DNA of 64,000 nt, from NCBI GenBank assembly GCA_947683625.1, contig CANTUR010000039.1:3472001-3536000 (forward strand). The letters run 5' to 3'. This stretch comes from Mallotus nudiflorus. Lineage: Eukaryota > Streptophyta > Magnoliopsida > Malpighiales > Euphorbiaceae. The position numbers and the translations under genes are program-made. Every line of letters begins with the position of its first letter. Within the stretch, counting starts at the first letter, position 1. Positions 45,850 through 56,690 of the stretch are shown here, one piece after another. The notes below the pieces were generated by a model. The model was not told the origin of the DNA. It was given only the letters and a program-made list of their open reading frames with translations, and ran no database searches.

Positions 45850-46255
45850 CTTATACAATTATACGCGCACCCTAAGACTTTACACACTCATTTCTCTAGC
45901 CCTAAACCTCCATTTGAGCATAAGACATACACTAAATTCATATAAAAGTCCACTTATGTGGACTACATCTATATAAAGATAACTTAGCACCTCCCAAAGG
46001 AAGAAAAATAAGGAAGAATCAATGAAAGGATACTCTACTTGAAATCATCAAAATAACACCTACAACACAACAAGTGATGACATCATCATTACTGCATCAT
46101 CACTAACCAAGTGAGAAGGACTTCAAACTAATAAAATTCAAAAGTTATCATCACTAAACATAATAAAAAAAAAGCATCTACAAGAACTTCAGTCACAATA
46201 AGGGACTTAATCCAAATAAAGGAAAAAAAGAGAAGGACATATTACATCTATCACA
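45850..46255. other. Spacer in the 3' region of element B
   Basis: No gene seen. A-rich, with repeated 'catcatcactaac' words; lies between the antisense promoter and the tandem array. Confidence 0.5.
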
Positions 46256-46259
46256 ATTA

Positions 46260-46870
46260 TAACAATCACAACCAATCTATTCGCCTGACACTTAAAGAGG
46301 TTATAGTGGTAGTATCTATTCACCTGACATCGAAAGAGGTTATAGTGGTAGTATCCATTCACCTATAGTGGCAGTATCTATTTGCTTGACACCTTAAGAG
46401 GTTATAGTGGTAGTATCCATTTGCCTATAATGGCAGTATCCATTCGCCTGATACTAGAAGAGGTTATAATGGCAATATCTAGTCACCTATAGTGGCAGTA
46501 TCTATTCACCTATAGTGGCAGTATCTATTTACCTATAGTGGTAGTATTTATTCGTCGATAGTGGTAGTATTTATTTGCCTATAGTGGCAGTATCTATTCG
46601 CCTATAGTGGAAGTATCCATTCACCTTACACTATAAGAGGTTATAATGGTAGTATTTATTTGCCTATAGTGGTAGTATTCATTCACCTGACACCATAAGA
46701 GATTATAGCGGCAGTATCTATTCACCTATAATGGTAGTATCCATTCGCTTGACACTAGAAGAGGTTATAATGGCAATATCTATTCGCCTATAATAGCAGT
46801 ATCTATTTGCCTATAGTGGCAGTATCTATTCATTTGACATCGAAAAAGGTTATAATGGCAATATCTTAAC
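46260..46870 (+). repeat. Short tandem array in the 3' region of element B
   Basis: More than twenty copies of a 23-25-bp unit, typically 'ctattcgcctatagtggcag' plus 'tat'. Some units are extended by 'gacactagaagaggttata' to about 41-45 bp, giving a two-level structure. Confidence 0.9.
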
Positions 46871-46990
46871 ATTCGAATCATAACAATGCAACACTCATGT
46901 AAGTGCCTCTCTCCTTAGAAAATGTTTTTTTACATCTTTGCATTTGCTTCGTGTGAATTGACACTAGCTCTAGGTGGCTATGCAACACAT

Positions 46991-47006
46991 GCAAAATAGG
47001 GGCAAT
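46991..47006 (+). other. Polypurine tract of element B
   Basis: GCAAAATAGGGGCAAT directly before the 3' LTR start at 47007; the RNase H-resistant primer for plus-strand synthesis. Confidence 0.75.
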
Positions 47007-49055
47007 TGTCATACCTCAAATTTGACTATTGCCAAAAAGGTCCAATGATGAAACGGATCTTCAAAAAGACTAGAGTATGCTCATTCGTAACACCTATGAA
47101 GTATATAACCTTAAAACCCTAACTGATCCCACCAGTGTGCAAAATCGATCACTGAGCCATTAAATTATGCCCCAATCTTATAAAATACAAATTATCAAAA
47201 TAATAAAAGGCTTCTTTTGAGCAATCTTCTCTTAGAACACACAACTCATTGAGCTAGTGTTCATTTCATCAGACCGGGACCTAACTTTGTGAAAAAATGG
47301 AAATCAATTTTGATAAAATGGACTTCAGAAACACATCCAAAAGCTCCAAAATCTCTGGAAGTGGTCCCAAAATAGTCTAAAAAAACCTAAGGATTAGCGC
47401 GCGTCGCATAGAATTACACATGTAGCCACAAACACCCTTAGGTGTCACACGCTAAAATCAAAGCTAAATTAGACAAAACGGACTTTGAAAACTTTTCTAG
47501 AAGACTCCAAAACCTCCAAAAATGGTCCTAGAATAATTCAAAATAAATTAAAAATTAGCACGCATCACTTAGAAGTGTGCATATACACCCTTAGGTGTCA
47601 CGCACTAAAATCGAGGCTGAATTAGATAAAACTAACTTTAGAAATGCATCCAAAAGGCTAAAAAAACTTAGGAACCAACCTTGGAATAGCCCTAAAAAGC
47701 CTCAAATTAAGTGTGTAACATGTGAAAATGCGTGTAACCAAGCACTAAAATGTGATCACATGCTAAGCGCACAGTCATGCACACTTCATATGGCCATATG
47801 CTTTGTCCTAGGGACACATGCATGACCATGCCTATATCCCCCTCTTCCTTGATTTTTGAAATATAAGTAGTTGTCTCCACACCCTATTTTAAGGGGGAGC
47901 AATAATAAAACACACACACACTCAAAAATCTATCCACTCAAAGATGCTAAAAACCCATTTCCAGACAATTTTAGCTCTCCCACTACATTTTTCTTAGGTT
48001 ATTAAGTCTCCCTTCCACCAAACCTAGCTCATCTTTATCAAAGCACACTTTAAAGGTATATAAACTAGCATCATTCTACATGTCATTTTAAACCTCTCGA
48101 TGAGGAAAGCTTGATAATCCCTCAAAGCTAAAGCTTCAAAACTCACATAAGCTTAGTCAAATCTGAGGACCACATGATCATTTTAGCATATTTATTTTAT
48201 CGCACTGCATTTGTGAATATTATTGTGCTTGTACGATGAGATTGGTAATTTGCTGGCTATGTGAATAATTTATGCTTTATTTTGATCATCCCATGTCATC
48301 ATTTTGCATCCTCTAGTTTTAAAACATGAAATCATGCCATAAATATCAATAACGTGAAAATTTCATATTTTGGATTAAAGTCTTCATGATCCTAGTCTAA
48401 TGATGCCATTTATGTCTCCTATATTGTCATCATATATCATCATAGCATAAATAATCACTGCAAACATGCATGATTGTGTACATTTTGCTTACTCTTTTAA
48501 ATGATTAAGTGTCCATTGCTTATCTCATTATTCATGTGATCAAGTAAGCTACGTGCATAGTCGTGTTAACCTTGCAGGTTCATTATATCTAAGCTAGATT
48601 TACTTTTCTGTAATCTTTTTTTCCTTTTATACGTATTTTATTAAGAAAGTGATGTAATAATGATATTTCAGCCCTATTATCTTCCACTATATGATGTATT
48701 GTGTGAATGCTATATAAATTGTCATTACCAAAACTAGGGTGTTGTGGTAGCTATAAATTGAATATTGTATAATATGAAATAGTCAAAAAGTAGATGTGAT
48801 CCCCCAAACCCAAAAAATTCTGCTTTTACTCATTGAGTGACCAGATGTTGTCCCTTTATTTTGTGGCGAATCCATAAAATAAAATAAAAAAGCATTTTGT
48901 CCCTCATGAGACCAATCATTTTTCCCTATTCGGTAAAGTTGCCATGTCCCTCAGAAATAAAACACAAAGATCCTCACAAAAATTTTGAAAGGGAAAAATC
49001 ATTAAAAAGCTCTTTCACCAATTAGGGAGCAAATGCACTCATATTTGGTCACTCA
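47007..49055 (+). repeat. Element B 3' LTR
   Basis: Matches 29933-31979 along its length, including the subrepeats with 'cttagaagtgtgc' and 'cttaggtgtcac'. Ends GGTCACTCA, after which integrase sequence of element A begins. Confidence 0.9.
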
Positions 49056-50040
49056 AAGGACCTTCCCAGTTCAGCTTGAACTTTCCCCGTAGATCAATTA
49101 TGATAGGCCTATTGAGATTTAACACTAAGTGACCCTTTTTTTTTATTTTACCTAGCTTAATCTTTTTTATTATAAGCTCGGGATATCCTTTTTCGGTACA
49201 ACTAAGAGTTATACATGGCTTTCATTCTCTTTCATCTAGCAGCGTCAACTGTGCTAATCAGCTTTTAACCCATTGATACTCAAGAATTTTGTAGTCCAAA
49301 AGAATCCTTAATTACTGAATCTCAACCTTAACTAGCAACATAACTTCACACCTATACACCAGAGAATATGGAGTAGCTCCTGTTGATGTTTTGGTCATGG
49401 TCCAATATCCCCATCATGTGAACTGTAGGTGGCTTATCTAATCCTTGTAGTTCTCCAGTATCTTGTCTAGGATCCTCTTTACATTCTTGTTTGCCACTTC
49501 TACTACTCCATTCACTTGTGGTCTATAAAGAGAGGATATATGATGTTCAATCTTATATTCCTCCAATGAAGTGGCCATTTCTACTCTAAATTGAAGACCA
49601 TTATTAACGATGATGCGATGAGGCAACCCATATCTACATATTAAATTCTTTTCTATGAACCTCGCCATTTGTTTTGCTCTAACAGTTGTGAACGATTCTT
49701 CTTCAACCCACTTAGAGAAGTAGTCAATTACTACTATAATATAGTGATGACTATCAGATGCCTTCAGCCTTATCTCTCTAATGACATCAACTCCCCAAAC
49801 TGTGAATAGCTAATGAGAGGTCAATTCTTGAAGTTCCATAGAAGGCAAATGGCTCACATCACCATACACTTAACAGTTATGGCATTTCTTCATATATTTC
49901 ACATAATGTGCCTCTATAGTTAGCCAGAAGTACCTTTGATGAGTTATTTTCTTAGCAAGGACTGTTCTATTCATATGTGGTCCAAATACACCCTTGTCAA
50001 TTACTTCCATAATTTTTCAAGCCTCATCCTTATCAACATA
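49056..50040 (-). pseudogene. Element A integrase
   Basis: The minus strand reads GVFGPHMNRTVLAKKITHQR, KKCHNC*VYGDVSHLPSMEL, VWGVDVIREIRLKASDSHHY, IIVVIDYFSKWVEEESFTTV, then ICRYGLPHRIIVNNGLQF, YRPQVNGVVEVANKNVKRIL, STGATPYSLVYRCEVMLLVK and FKLNWEGP at the break with element B. The zinc motif, first Asp (VIDYF) and Glu (VVEVAN) are present, but the second Asp is Asn (NNG in place of DNG). Several stops lie between 49410 and 49070. Confidence 0.88.
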
Positions 50041-50269
50041 TCTTAAATGCACTCCAATTGGCATCCTTTTGTATAACACCCTATCATGACTGATGAATTA
50101 CCAAGACAGCAACCTCAGTGACTTGTTTCTTTTCTATTAGCATTATTAGGAAATTATCCTATTTTCAAATATTTTTGTAGATCATGAAACTAAGGCTTTT
50201 AGCAAAGTCAATTAGTATAATTATGATTTCTTCATAGCAGGGAGTCCGTGACCTTACTAGAATAAGGGG

Positions 50270-50591
50270 CTTAATTTCTGCCTATTTTCCTCCTTTCCAT
50301 ATTAAAGCTAGAGTATCCAAAACATCTGTCATCTAATTCTCTTCCCATAGAAAGTGCACAAATCTGCATTGGGTGAAAGATAACAGAATCGTGGCTATAT
50401 AGTCCCAGTACAGTCGCAGCCTATCTTCTCTCACCTTCCATTTATTAGAGATTTGTTTCACTACCAGCATCGAGTCTCCATATACTTTAACTTCTTCTGC
50501 TCCCACATTCCTGAGTCCTTCCAGACCAAAGATGCAAGCTTTATATTTAGCTTGATTGTTAGTGACTTCAAATTCCAATCGCTTTGCCATC
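50270..50591 (-). pseudogene. Element A second RNase H, C-terminal part, cut by element C
   Basis: The minus strand begins MAKRLEFEVTNNQAKYKACI exactly at the element C junction and continues VYGDSMLVVKQISNKWKVRE, then FVHFLWEENQMTDVLDTLAL. It is the archaeal-type RNase H of the Tat clade. The NEAEY glutamate is Lys (NQAKY); the YGDS Asp remains. The N-terminal half should lie on the far side of element C, outside this window. Confidence 0.8.
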
Positions 50592-52740
50592 TGTAAGCAC
50601 CCAATTTCGAAATGCAATTGTGCATGCATGAGATGAAAGCCCTTATAATGAAAATTAATCAAGAATTGATCTCTAGTGTCAAGTTTCATGATTTAAAGGA
50701 CTAAATTACAGCCTTTTTAGGATTTAATTACAAAAGTTAAAATGTTTTAAGGTCTAAATTGTAGAAAAGTGAATTTTGGGTGGGGGGGTGTTTATGAAAT
50801 TTTGTCAAATACAGGCATAATGTCGATCAGTATTATGCAATACCAATTGGCATTAAATAATGTCGATCAGTATTATGCAATGCTAATCGACATTACACAA
50901 TGTCGATCGACATTATGTAATGCCAACTCGTACTTTCCTTCACTGTTTCAATATTTTTTCATAAAAAATCTAATTTTAGGCATATTGTAAAATTTCTATT
51001 GGTGCTGCACATATAGGTGCACGAATCTCTCATTTTGTTTTAACCTTTATCACTTTCTTTATCTTAGGGTTTTGATTTTTTAAAATAGAGAGCAGTTATT
51101 CTTTAGCTCCTAGGTCATGCAACCTCTTTACATGATCACAGGGCCTAGAAGTTATTCTTTTGGCTTTAAAAAGCCAAGATAAGGAAAATTTTAGGAGGCT
51201 TTGATTACGTAAAAAAAAACCTAGAAAAATCGAAGATTCTGCAAAAAAGAATACAAAACACAAATCCTATTTTTTTTCTTTTTTTATTCCTTACATTTTA
51301 AAAAAGAACAAAGAGTATGTATTACATTTTTATATGATTCAGTCCCAAGATCCAAAACACACACTGAGACAATTCCATATACGGTGAAAATCCATTCTGA
51401 AGGGCTATTTAATATCATCTATACAACATTCCTTTTTTTTATTCTTCTCTTTCTTTTGAGATTTTTTTATTATTCTTTTCATTGTTTTGGCTATTTAATT
51501 TCACTAACATAATTTTTTTGTTTTTATGTTTTCTTTCTGAGATCTGATGAGGGTTGAGGAGGATACTGCCTGATATCCAAAAATTAAACAGAAGATCCCT
51601 AGAATGCCATGGGTTTTAAACTGTGAATAGTTCTAGGTTTTACCTTTTTTGTGATTATTATTTTCTGTGTTTTTCTGTATTAATTCATTTAGGTTTATAC
51701 TTAATTTTAATTTCCAGTACATAGAACATTCTAATAACCCCAGTAGTGGGAATAGAAAAATTTTACTTTTATGCATTTAAAATGAATTAGTAATCAGGAT
51801 CATTAGGTGAAACTTTAAAATTAATGATGGTAGTAGTAAATTAGGGTTTGCATGGAATTGAATTAGGGTTTTAGGAAATCATATGTGGATGCATGTTTAA
51901 TCTACTTTGGCATTTTCGTATTTGATTAATTGTATTTTTGGGTTTTTTTATCCTTTTAGGCCCTAAAAGCCCACGATAGGTCCAAACTCATCAAATATAA
52001 ATAGGCTTAAAATGGTTTATGTTAATTAATCAATTTAGGCCCATTAGGTTAATTAGACTTAGGCTTATTTTTTTTAACTAAAATTAACCTACACTTAGCT
52101 CAGCCCATTTAATTTCCTTTTAAAAATAAATAGACTTAGGCCCACTTCCCATTTTAAATAAAACAAATAGACTTAGGCCAACTTATAAAATCCAATTTCT
52201 TTAAAAACTTGTAGATTTAAGCCCATTTGTAGATAATTAAAATCAATAAACTTAAGCTCACTAACTAATAAAAATGTAGTTCCACCTTTAGTCCATTTTC
52301 ACTTGTAAGTAAAAAATGTAGATCTAGCAAACTTTTAATAAAATTAACATAGTTTAGACTTAAGGACGATGCATTTGAATACATTTTTTATGTGTGATTT
52401 TATTGACTATATGTCTTAGGGTTAGATGGATGTTCAAATAGGGTTTAATAAAATTGCATATAATTAGATAATGAAGTAATAATTTATAAAATAATTCTAA
52501 ATGAACATGAGACTAAAAGAAGTTAGTATTTCATTCGTAGTATCTCCTAGTTATGGTACTAACTTTTTTTTAGAGAATCGAGTACCATTAATCGAATTGT
52601 CCCAGTTATTACCCTAGATAGCGACTCCTCATCTCCACGCTATGACTTTGTGGCATAGTAGTGTGTTTGCTAAGGCCCTGAGCCTAAATAGTGTTACAGT
52701 TGCTAGAATCTTAGATGCGTGCTAAACCCTACCATCTACA
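50592..52740 (+). repeat. Element C 5' LTR
   Basis: 2149 bp, TGTAAGCACCCAATTT to ACCATCTACA. A second family member is the solo LTR at 36835-38914 in reverse. Contains a palindromic 20-bp repeat array at 50817-50935. Confidence 0.92.
50817..50935 (+). repeat. Array of 20-bp palindromic monomers in the element C LTR
   Basis: About six monomers related to AATGTCGATCGACATTATGC. 'tgtcgatc' recurs at 50821, 50861 and 50901 (40-bp dimer period). The core AATGTCGATCGACATT is a perfect 16-bp palindrome (50899-50914). The related solo LTR has only about three monomers (38660-38728). Confidence 0.85.
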
Positions 52741-52741
52741 A

Positions 52742-52758
52742 TGGTGACTCCATTGGGA
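52742..52758 (+). other. Element C primer-binding site (tRNA-Arg type)
   Basis: TGGTGACTCCATTGGGA starts two bases after the LTR end, the same spacing as in element B. Confidence 0.65.
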
Positions 52759-53495
52759 TAAGAGATACTTATTCTACTTGTGTTCTTTAGGGTTATTTTA
52801 TTTAATTATTATTTTATTCTTGCATTCATTCTACATGTCCTTATTAAACTAATGGCATTGGTTTATGATTATATGATTCCACTAGCTTCATGGAGTTGTA
52901 AATTGGCTAACCATCACTCTTAGCCTTTACTTGGTTCAAGAGAGATTATCGGGCTCATATGACTAGAGTCTGTAACCCAAGTCCTAAAAGGGGTTAGTCT
53001 TCTCTTGAGTTTACAAAGGATGTTAGGCCCCTCTGACCTTGGCCTATAACTTAATTCTTAAAGGAGGGTATATTGCTAAGGGAACCTTGACCTTTTTATC
53101 GGACCCTAACCATATATAATGGCTTAGTTACTTCCCCTAAGATCTACCAAAAAATTTCTGTATGAGGTATTTCTATCTATAAAAGCCTAGGCCTATACTT
53201 TTGAAGCCCTTTCAGGTAATAAAGATTGGGCTATACCTTTATACCTATAAATGTTATTTCTATGCTTTAATGCTTTAAGAGAGATCTGGCATGCACGTCG
53301 GTCCCTGATATCCCCCTTTAATATTAAGACCAAGACCAAAAATCCTAGAAAAAGAGACTCACCATTGAATATGTGTGCAGGAGGAATAAGGTTAGAAGGA
53401 TGTATGTTGTACACTTGATTGATACTTGCTGCTTATTGCATAGCATGTGCATTATACATACATGCACTTCATCCATCATACTAACACCTTGTTTT
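52759..53495 (+). other. Element C 5' leader
   Basis: No gene seen. Contains 52961-52995, nearly identical to 32231-32265 of element B's leader; the distance from the LTR end is similar (221 and 252 bp). Confidence 0.6.
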
Positions 53496-54710
53496 GTAGC
53501 CATCATAGATTCACCAAGGTCTTCTCATATTTGGGGATGGAAAGGTGTTAAACTAAGAAGAACGAGTCAGAGTTATAAAACCTTAGCAAAGGAAATCTTG
53601 AACAGACTTGATAAACTAGAAAGAAGCCCTATCAACCCACTTTACTTGTAATTTGAACCAACTTCACCTGAATCTAAACAAATGGAACAACAGCAAGGGA
53701 ACTGGACCTTAAAAGGCATCAAGGGAGCTTTGATGGATGACATAAGGGCTATGATGCAGGATGAGCTAAGACAAGCACTATATGGAGTGATGCAACCTTA
53801 TATTGTCATACCACCACCTACAATTGACCAACCACCTGCTACTACTAATGTCCCACCTACTGTGGATGCTCCACCTATTACCAACAATGCTGAGGGCCAA
53901 CCTATTACTAAAAAACTACCTATTATCGAAGTGTAGCTTGATGATGTTGAGAACTACATGATAGAAAAGACAAAGAAAGAATCACTTGAACTGGTACAAG
54001 ACCATGAGTCCAAGCAGATGTGAGCACTAACCTAGAAGATGTCTAAGATGGAAGAGCTAATCAGGGGACAAGGCATGGGGTATTCATTTGACTTTGATGA
54101 CATGTTGCAGATAGGAGACAATAGGCTATCTAACAAGTTCAAGATGCCACAACTTTAAAAATTTGATGGGAGAGGAGATTTGAGGATTCATCTCAATCAG
54201 TACACAATAACCATGAGCACTACTAAAGCACCATTAGAAGTGATCATTAGGTTATTTGTACTATCTTTAGAGGGAATGGCTGTAAATTGGTACCCGCTAG
54301 AAAAATCTATAAGAACTAATTGGAAAGAATTATGTACTACTTTTTTAAAATAGTATGACTATAACACTAGATTGGAAGTGTCCATCAGAGATTTAGAATT
54401 GAAAAATAAGAAACCTAATGAATCCTTCTCTAATTTCCTTACCAGGTTCATGAATAAGGCAGGACTAATGAAGAATAAGTTAGCTGAGAAGAATCACGTT
54501 AGGATGATAGTCCGTAATGTGTCACCTAATTTTCTTAAGAGATTGTAGATGATGAACCCTAAAACATTCATAGACCTGTATAATGTTGGTCTGCAAGCAA
54601 AAGAGATTGAGAGTGAGAAAAAGAGAAATGCTAGAAGCACCAAAACCTGAAATTACTGAACTGGGGCACACAACAGGGAAGTACCAGCTAAGCTGAAGAG
54701 GTGTGCGCAG
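53496..54710 (+). pseudogene. Element C gag
   Basis: An N-terminal segment DSPRSSHIWGWKGVKLRR, then YKTLAKEILNRLDKLE, precedes MEQQQGNWTLKGIKGALMDD (53682) and a Pro/Thr-rich stretch. The core follows in one frame: KFDGRGDLRIHLNQYTITMS (54150-54210), LFVLSLEGMAVNWYPLEKSI, a CTTFLK*YDYNTRLEVSIRD block, and NESFSNFLTRFMNKAGLMKN. This is Retrotrans_gag. Only about five stops interrupt some 330 codons. No CCHC knuckle is evident at the C-terminus, as in other Tat Gags. Confidence 0.8.
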
Positions 54711-55880
54711 TTTAGCAACCCCGAAGATTCTCCAACTTTAACCAACCACTCTCCAAAGTCCTAGAAAGGCAATCCATAAAGGCTTGCTTCAACCCTTAAC
54801 CTTTTTCAAACCACCAAACCTAAATGTCCCTGGCTATGACCCTAATAATTACTATAAATTCCATTAAGTTGTTGTCCATTCCACAGACAATTGTATCCAC
54901 CTAAGACATGAAATCCAAAACCTTATAGACTCTAAAAAAATCATAAACCCTGAAAAGTCCAATTCTAACCTAAACACCAGAACTAACCCTTTCCCAAATT
55001 ACTGAAATGTCGCACCACAGACCACCATGATGATCAATTTGGGAGTTAGCGAAGAAGAAGTGTTGAACTCCTTTGAAAGCCTAAACCTTACAGCAAATGG
55101 AGAATCTCTTAATACCTCTAGAGGATTAGAGGATTTACTAGGATAATCATCAGGAAAATTTAATTACAAAGTGTTCTATTCCAAGCCACCCTCTGCTGAT
55201 ATTCCCATTGAAATAATTGAGCCCTCAAGTTAGGGTGATGAGTTTGATGATGAGCCAATAAAGGTAAAAAAAAGAACCTAAAACTCCTGAACAGGCATAG
55301 AAAGGAGATTTATTGGGACAACCTTTAGGCAAGTTTGATTATAGAGTATTCTACTCTAAGCCCACTTCAGCTGATATACTAATCGAAGGGATTATGTTTA
55401 CAGGATGCAGTGACGAGTTTGGAGATGATAAAAGATCTTTAACTCCTGAATAGTCTTGAGAGGGAGTTGAAGATTTATTGAATCAGCACTTAGGCAAGCA
55501 CAATATGGAAGAGTTGAAGGAGAAAGAAACATGCACAGTGGACGTATGGAAAGATGGGAAAAGAGATCAAATTATTGGAGTTATTGACATTTGGTATGAC
55601 TCTGATGAAGAAAACTCGAGTGGTCTTGATGTGTGGAGTGATGATCCTAAGGTGAATCATGTTACTAAGAATGGAGAGAATTACAAAGTAGCTAAAAAGA
55701 AAATTGAGAGAGTCACAAAAAGAGAAGAAATGGAAGATACAGAAGTAGAGGAAGAACAGAAAGAAGACCTGATTTTAGAACAACTGAAGAAGGCTAAGGC
55801 AAATGTCAGCATTTGCATTTAGGTAGTCATAAAAGAGCTCTTATCAAAGCTATGTCAAACATGAACATTGAAATAGTAGC
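54711..55880 (+). pseudogene. Element C gag-protease linker
   Basis: Mostly one frame with few stops. It contains SLNTSRGLEDLLG-type segments and a near-duplicated block: 'KFNYKVFYSKPPSADIPIE' (about 55158-55215) and 'KFDYRVFYSKPTSADILIE' (about 55330-55390), an internal repeat. An acidic, lysine-rich stretch follows (VTKREEMEDTEVEEEQKED, near 55720). No enzymatic domain is recognised. Confidence 0.55.
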
Positions 55881-55899
55881 CACATCTGAGGCTATGGTG

Positions 55900-56345
55900 T
55901 CAAAGGTGACAAAAAAGAAACATGGGCTGATAATGTTCTTAAATAATGACCTGCCTTTGGAAAGGAGAAATTATAATAAGGCATTATTTATCCCAGCTGA
56001 GGTGAGGGGAAAGAGAACCAATTCACTATGGTTGATGATGGATATGCTATTAACGTGTGTCCTTTGAAAATCCTACCTAATTTAGGTTTGAAGGCTGATG
56101 ACCTAACAGATTTAAACCTCATAATCAGAGCCTAACACTAGGAATGTGGAGGGGACATTCCAAGCTTTGGTTAAAACAAGACCTGTGGAATCAATAGTTG
56201 AGTTTACCATACTGGATATACCTATTACTTATGCCCTACTATTGGGAAGGCCATACTTTGGGAGGGGTACCCTCAACTGTGCACCAAAAGATAAAATTCC
56301 CTTATAAAGGAGAGGTTGTGACTATAGAAGTTGGGGCTAATGCTA
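55900..56345 (+). pseudogene. Element C aspartic protease
   Basis: Reads KKHGLIMFLNNDLPLERRNY and KALFIPAEVRGKRT, then in a shifted frame MVDDGYAINVCPLKILPNLG (56028-56088), and farther on SIVEFTILDIPITYALLLGR. The active-site DDGS/T is DDGY, so the Ser/Thr that supports the catalytic Asp is lost. At least two frameshifts are needed to follow the domain. Confidence 0.8.
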
Positions 56346-56454
56346 TTGTGGAAACTATATTAGACAAATAGAAGCAAATGTTTGCACCCCTTGGTTTCCA
56401 GATTGCTAGGATATTTACGAAACTAAAATGGATCCAATAATAAAAAAATGATGA

Positions 56455-56690
56455 AGAATATGAATTACTAGCCTGGACAAGGGCTGGGGAAGAATGAGCA
56501 AGGAAGTCATAGTCTCCCAAAGTTCAAAAGCCAAGGCAACACAATTGGTTTGGGTTATGTTGAAGAAACAAAGCTAATAAATAGAAGGGCAAGAAAGAGG
56601 TTTAATGGCAAACAAAGGAAGCTCTCAAAGAAAATTGGGCCGATAAGTGAGAATTTCATAAGGCCAAGGGAAGGCAAATACTATTTGGTA
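56455..56690 (+). pseudogene. Element C G-patch and following region
   Basis: MKNMNY*PGQGLGKNEQGSH then KFKSQGNTIGLGYVEETKLI. The Y.PGQGLGKN..G core is a G-patch; basic residues follow (RRARKRFNGKQRKLSKK). Only one stop, where the second core residue would be. Confidence 0.75.

Larger units (their letters stand above)
29933..49055 (+). mobile_element. Element B: complete Tat/Ogre-type gypsy retrotransposon, ~19.1 kb with a nested solo LTR
   Basis: Two LTRs (29933-31979, 2047 bp; 47007-49055, 2049 bp) both start TGTCATACCTCAAATTT. A primer site follows the left one and a polypurine tract precedes the right one. Between them lie gag, protease, G-patch, reverse transcriptase, RNase H, second RNase H and integrase on the plus strand, then an antisense PMD gene and a 24-bp-type tandem array. 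Without the solo LTR and its duplication the element is about 17.0 kb. About 22 differences in the first 150 LTR bases I compared by eye indicate an old insertion. The 5-bp flanks (agact, aagga) do not match, perhaps through decay. Confidence 0.9.
22157..50591 (-). mobile_element. Element A: Tat/Ogre-type gypsy retrotransposon (outer, interrupted)
   Basis: Minus-strand pieces are the second RNase H (50591-50270), integrase (50040-49056), the integrase C-terminus resuming at 29932-29816, 3' boxes, plus-strand cargo genes (DUF7745-like and PMD), tandem repeats (25110-24130), a polypurine tract and an LTR (23973 down). The integrase reads NWEGP up to 49056 and YQVKKLFSKGIAILSN from 29925, which join in frame once element B is removed. 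Gag, protease and reverse transcriptase must lie beyond element C, outside the window. By the order of nesting, A is the oldest of the three. Confidence 0.75.

Noticed and set aside
46260..46870. CRISPR-like array (short regularly repeated units)
   Set aside because: Units are contiguous with no unique spacers, in a plant retrotransposon; it is a minisatellite.
29928..49060. 5-bp target duplication of element B
   Set aside because: agact and aagga do not match. The insertion is supported by integrase frame continuity instead.
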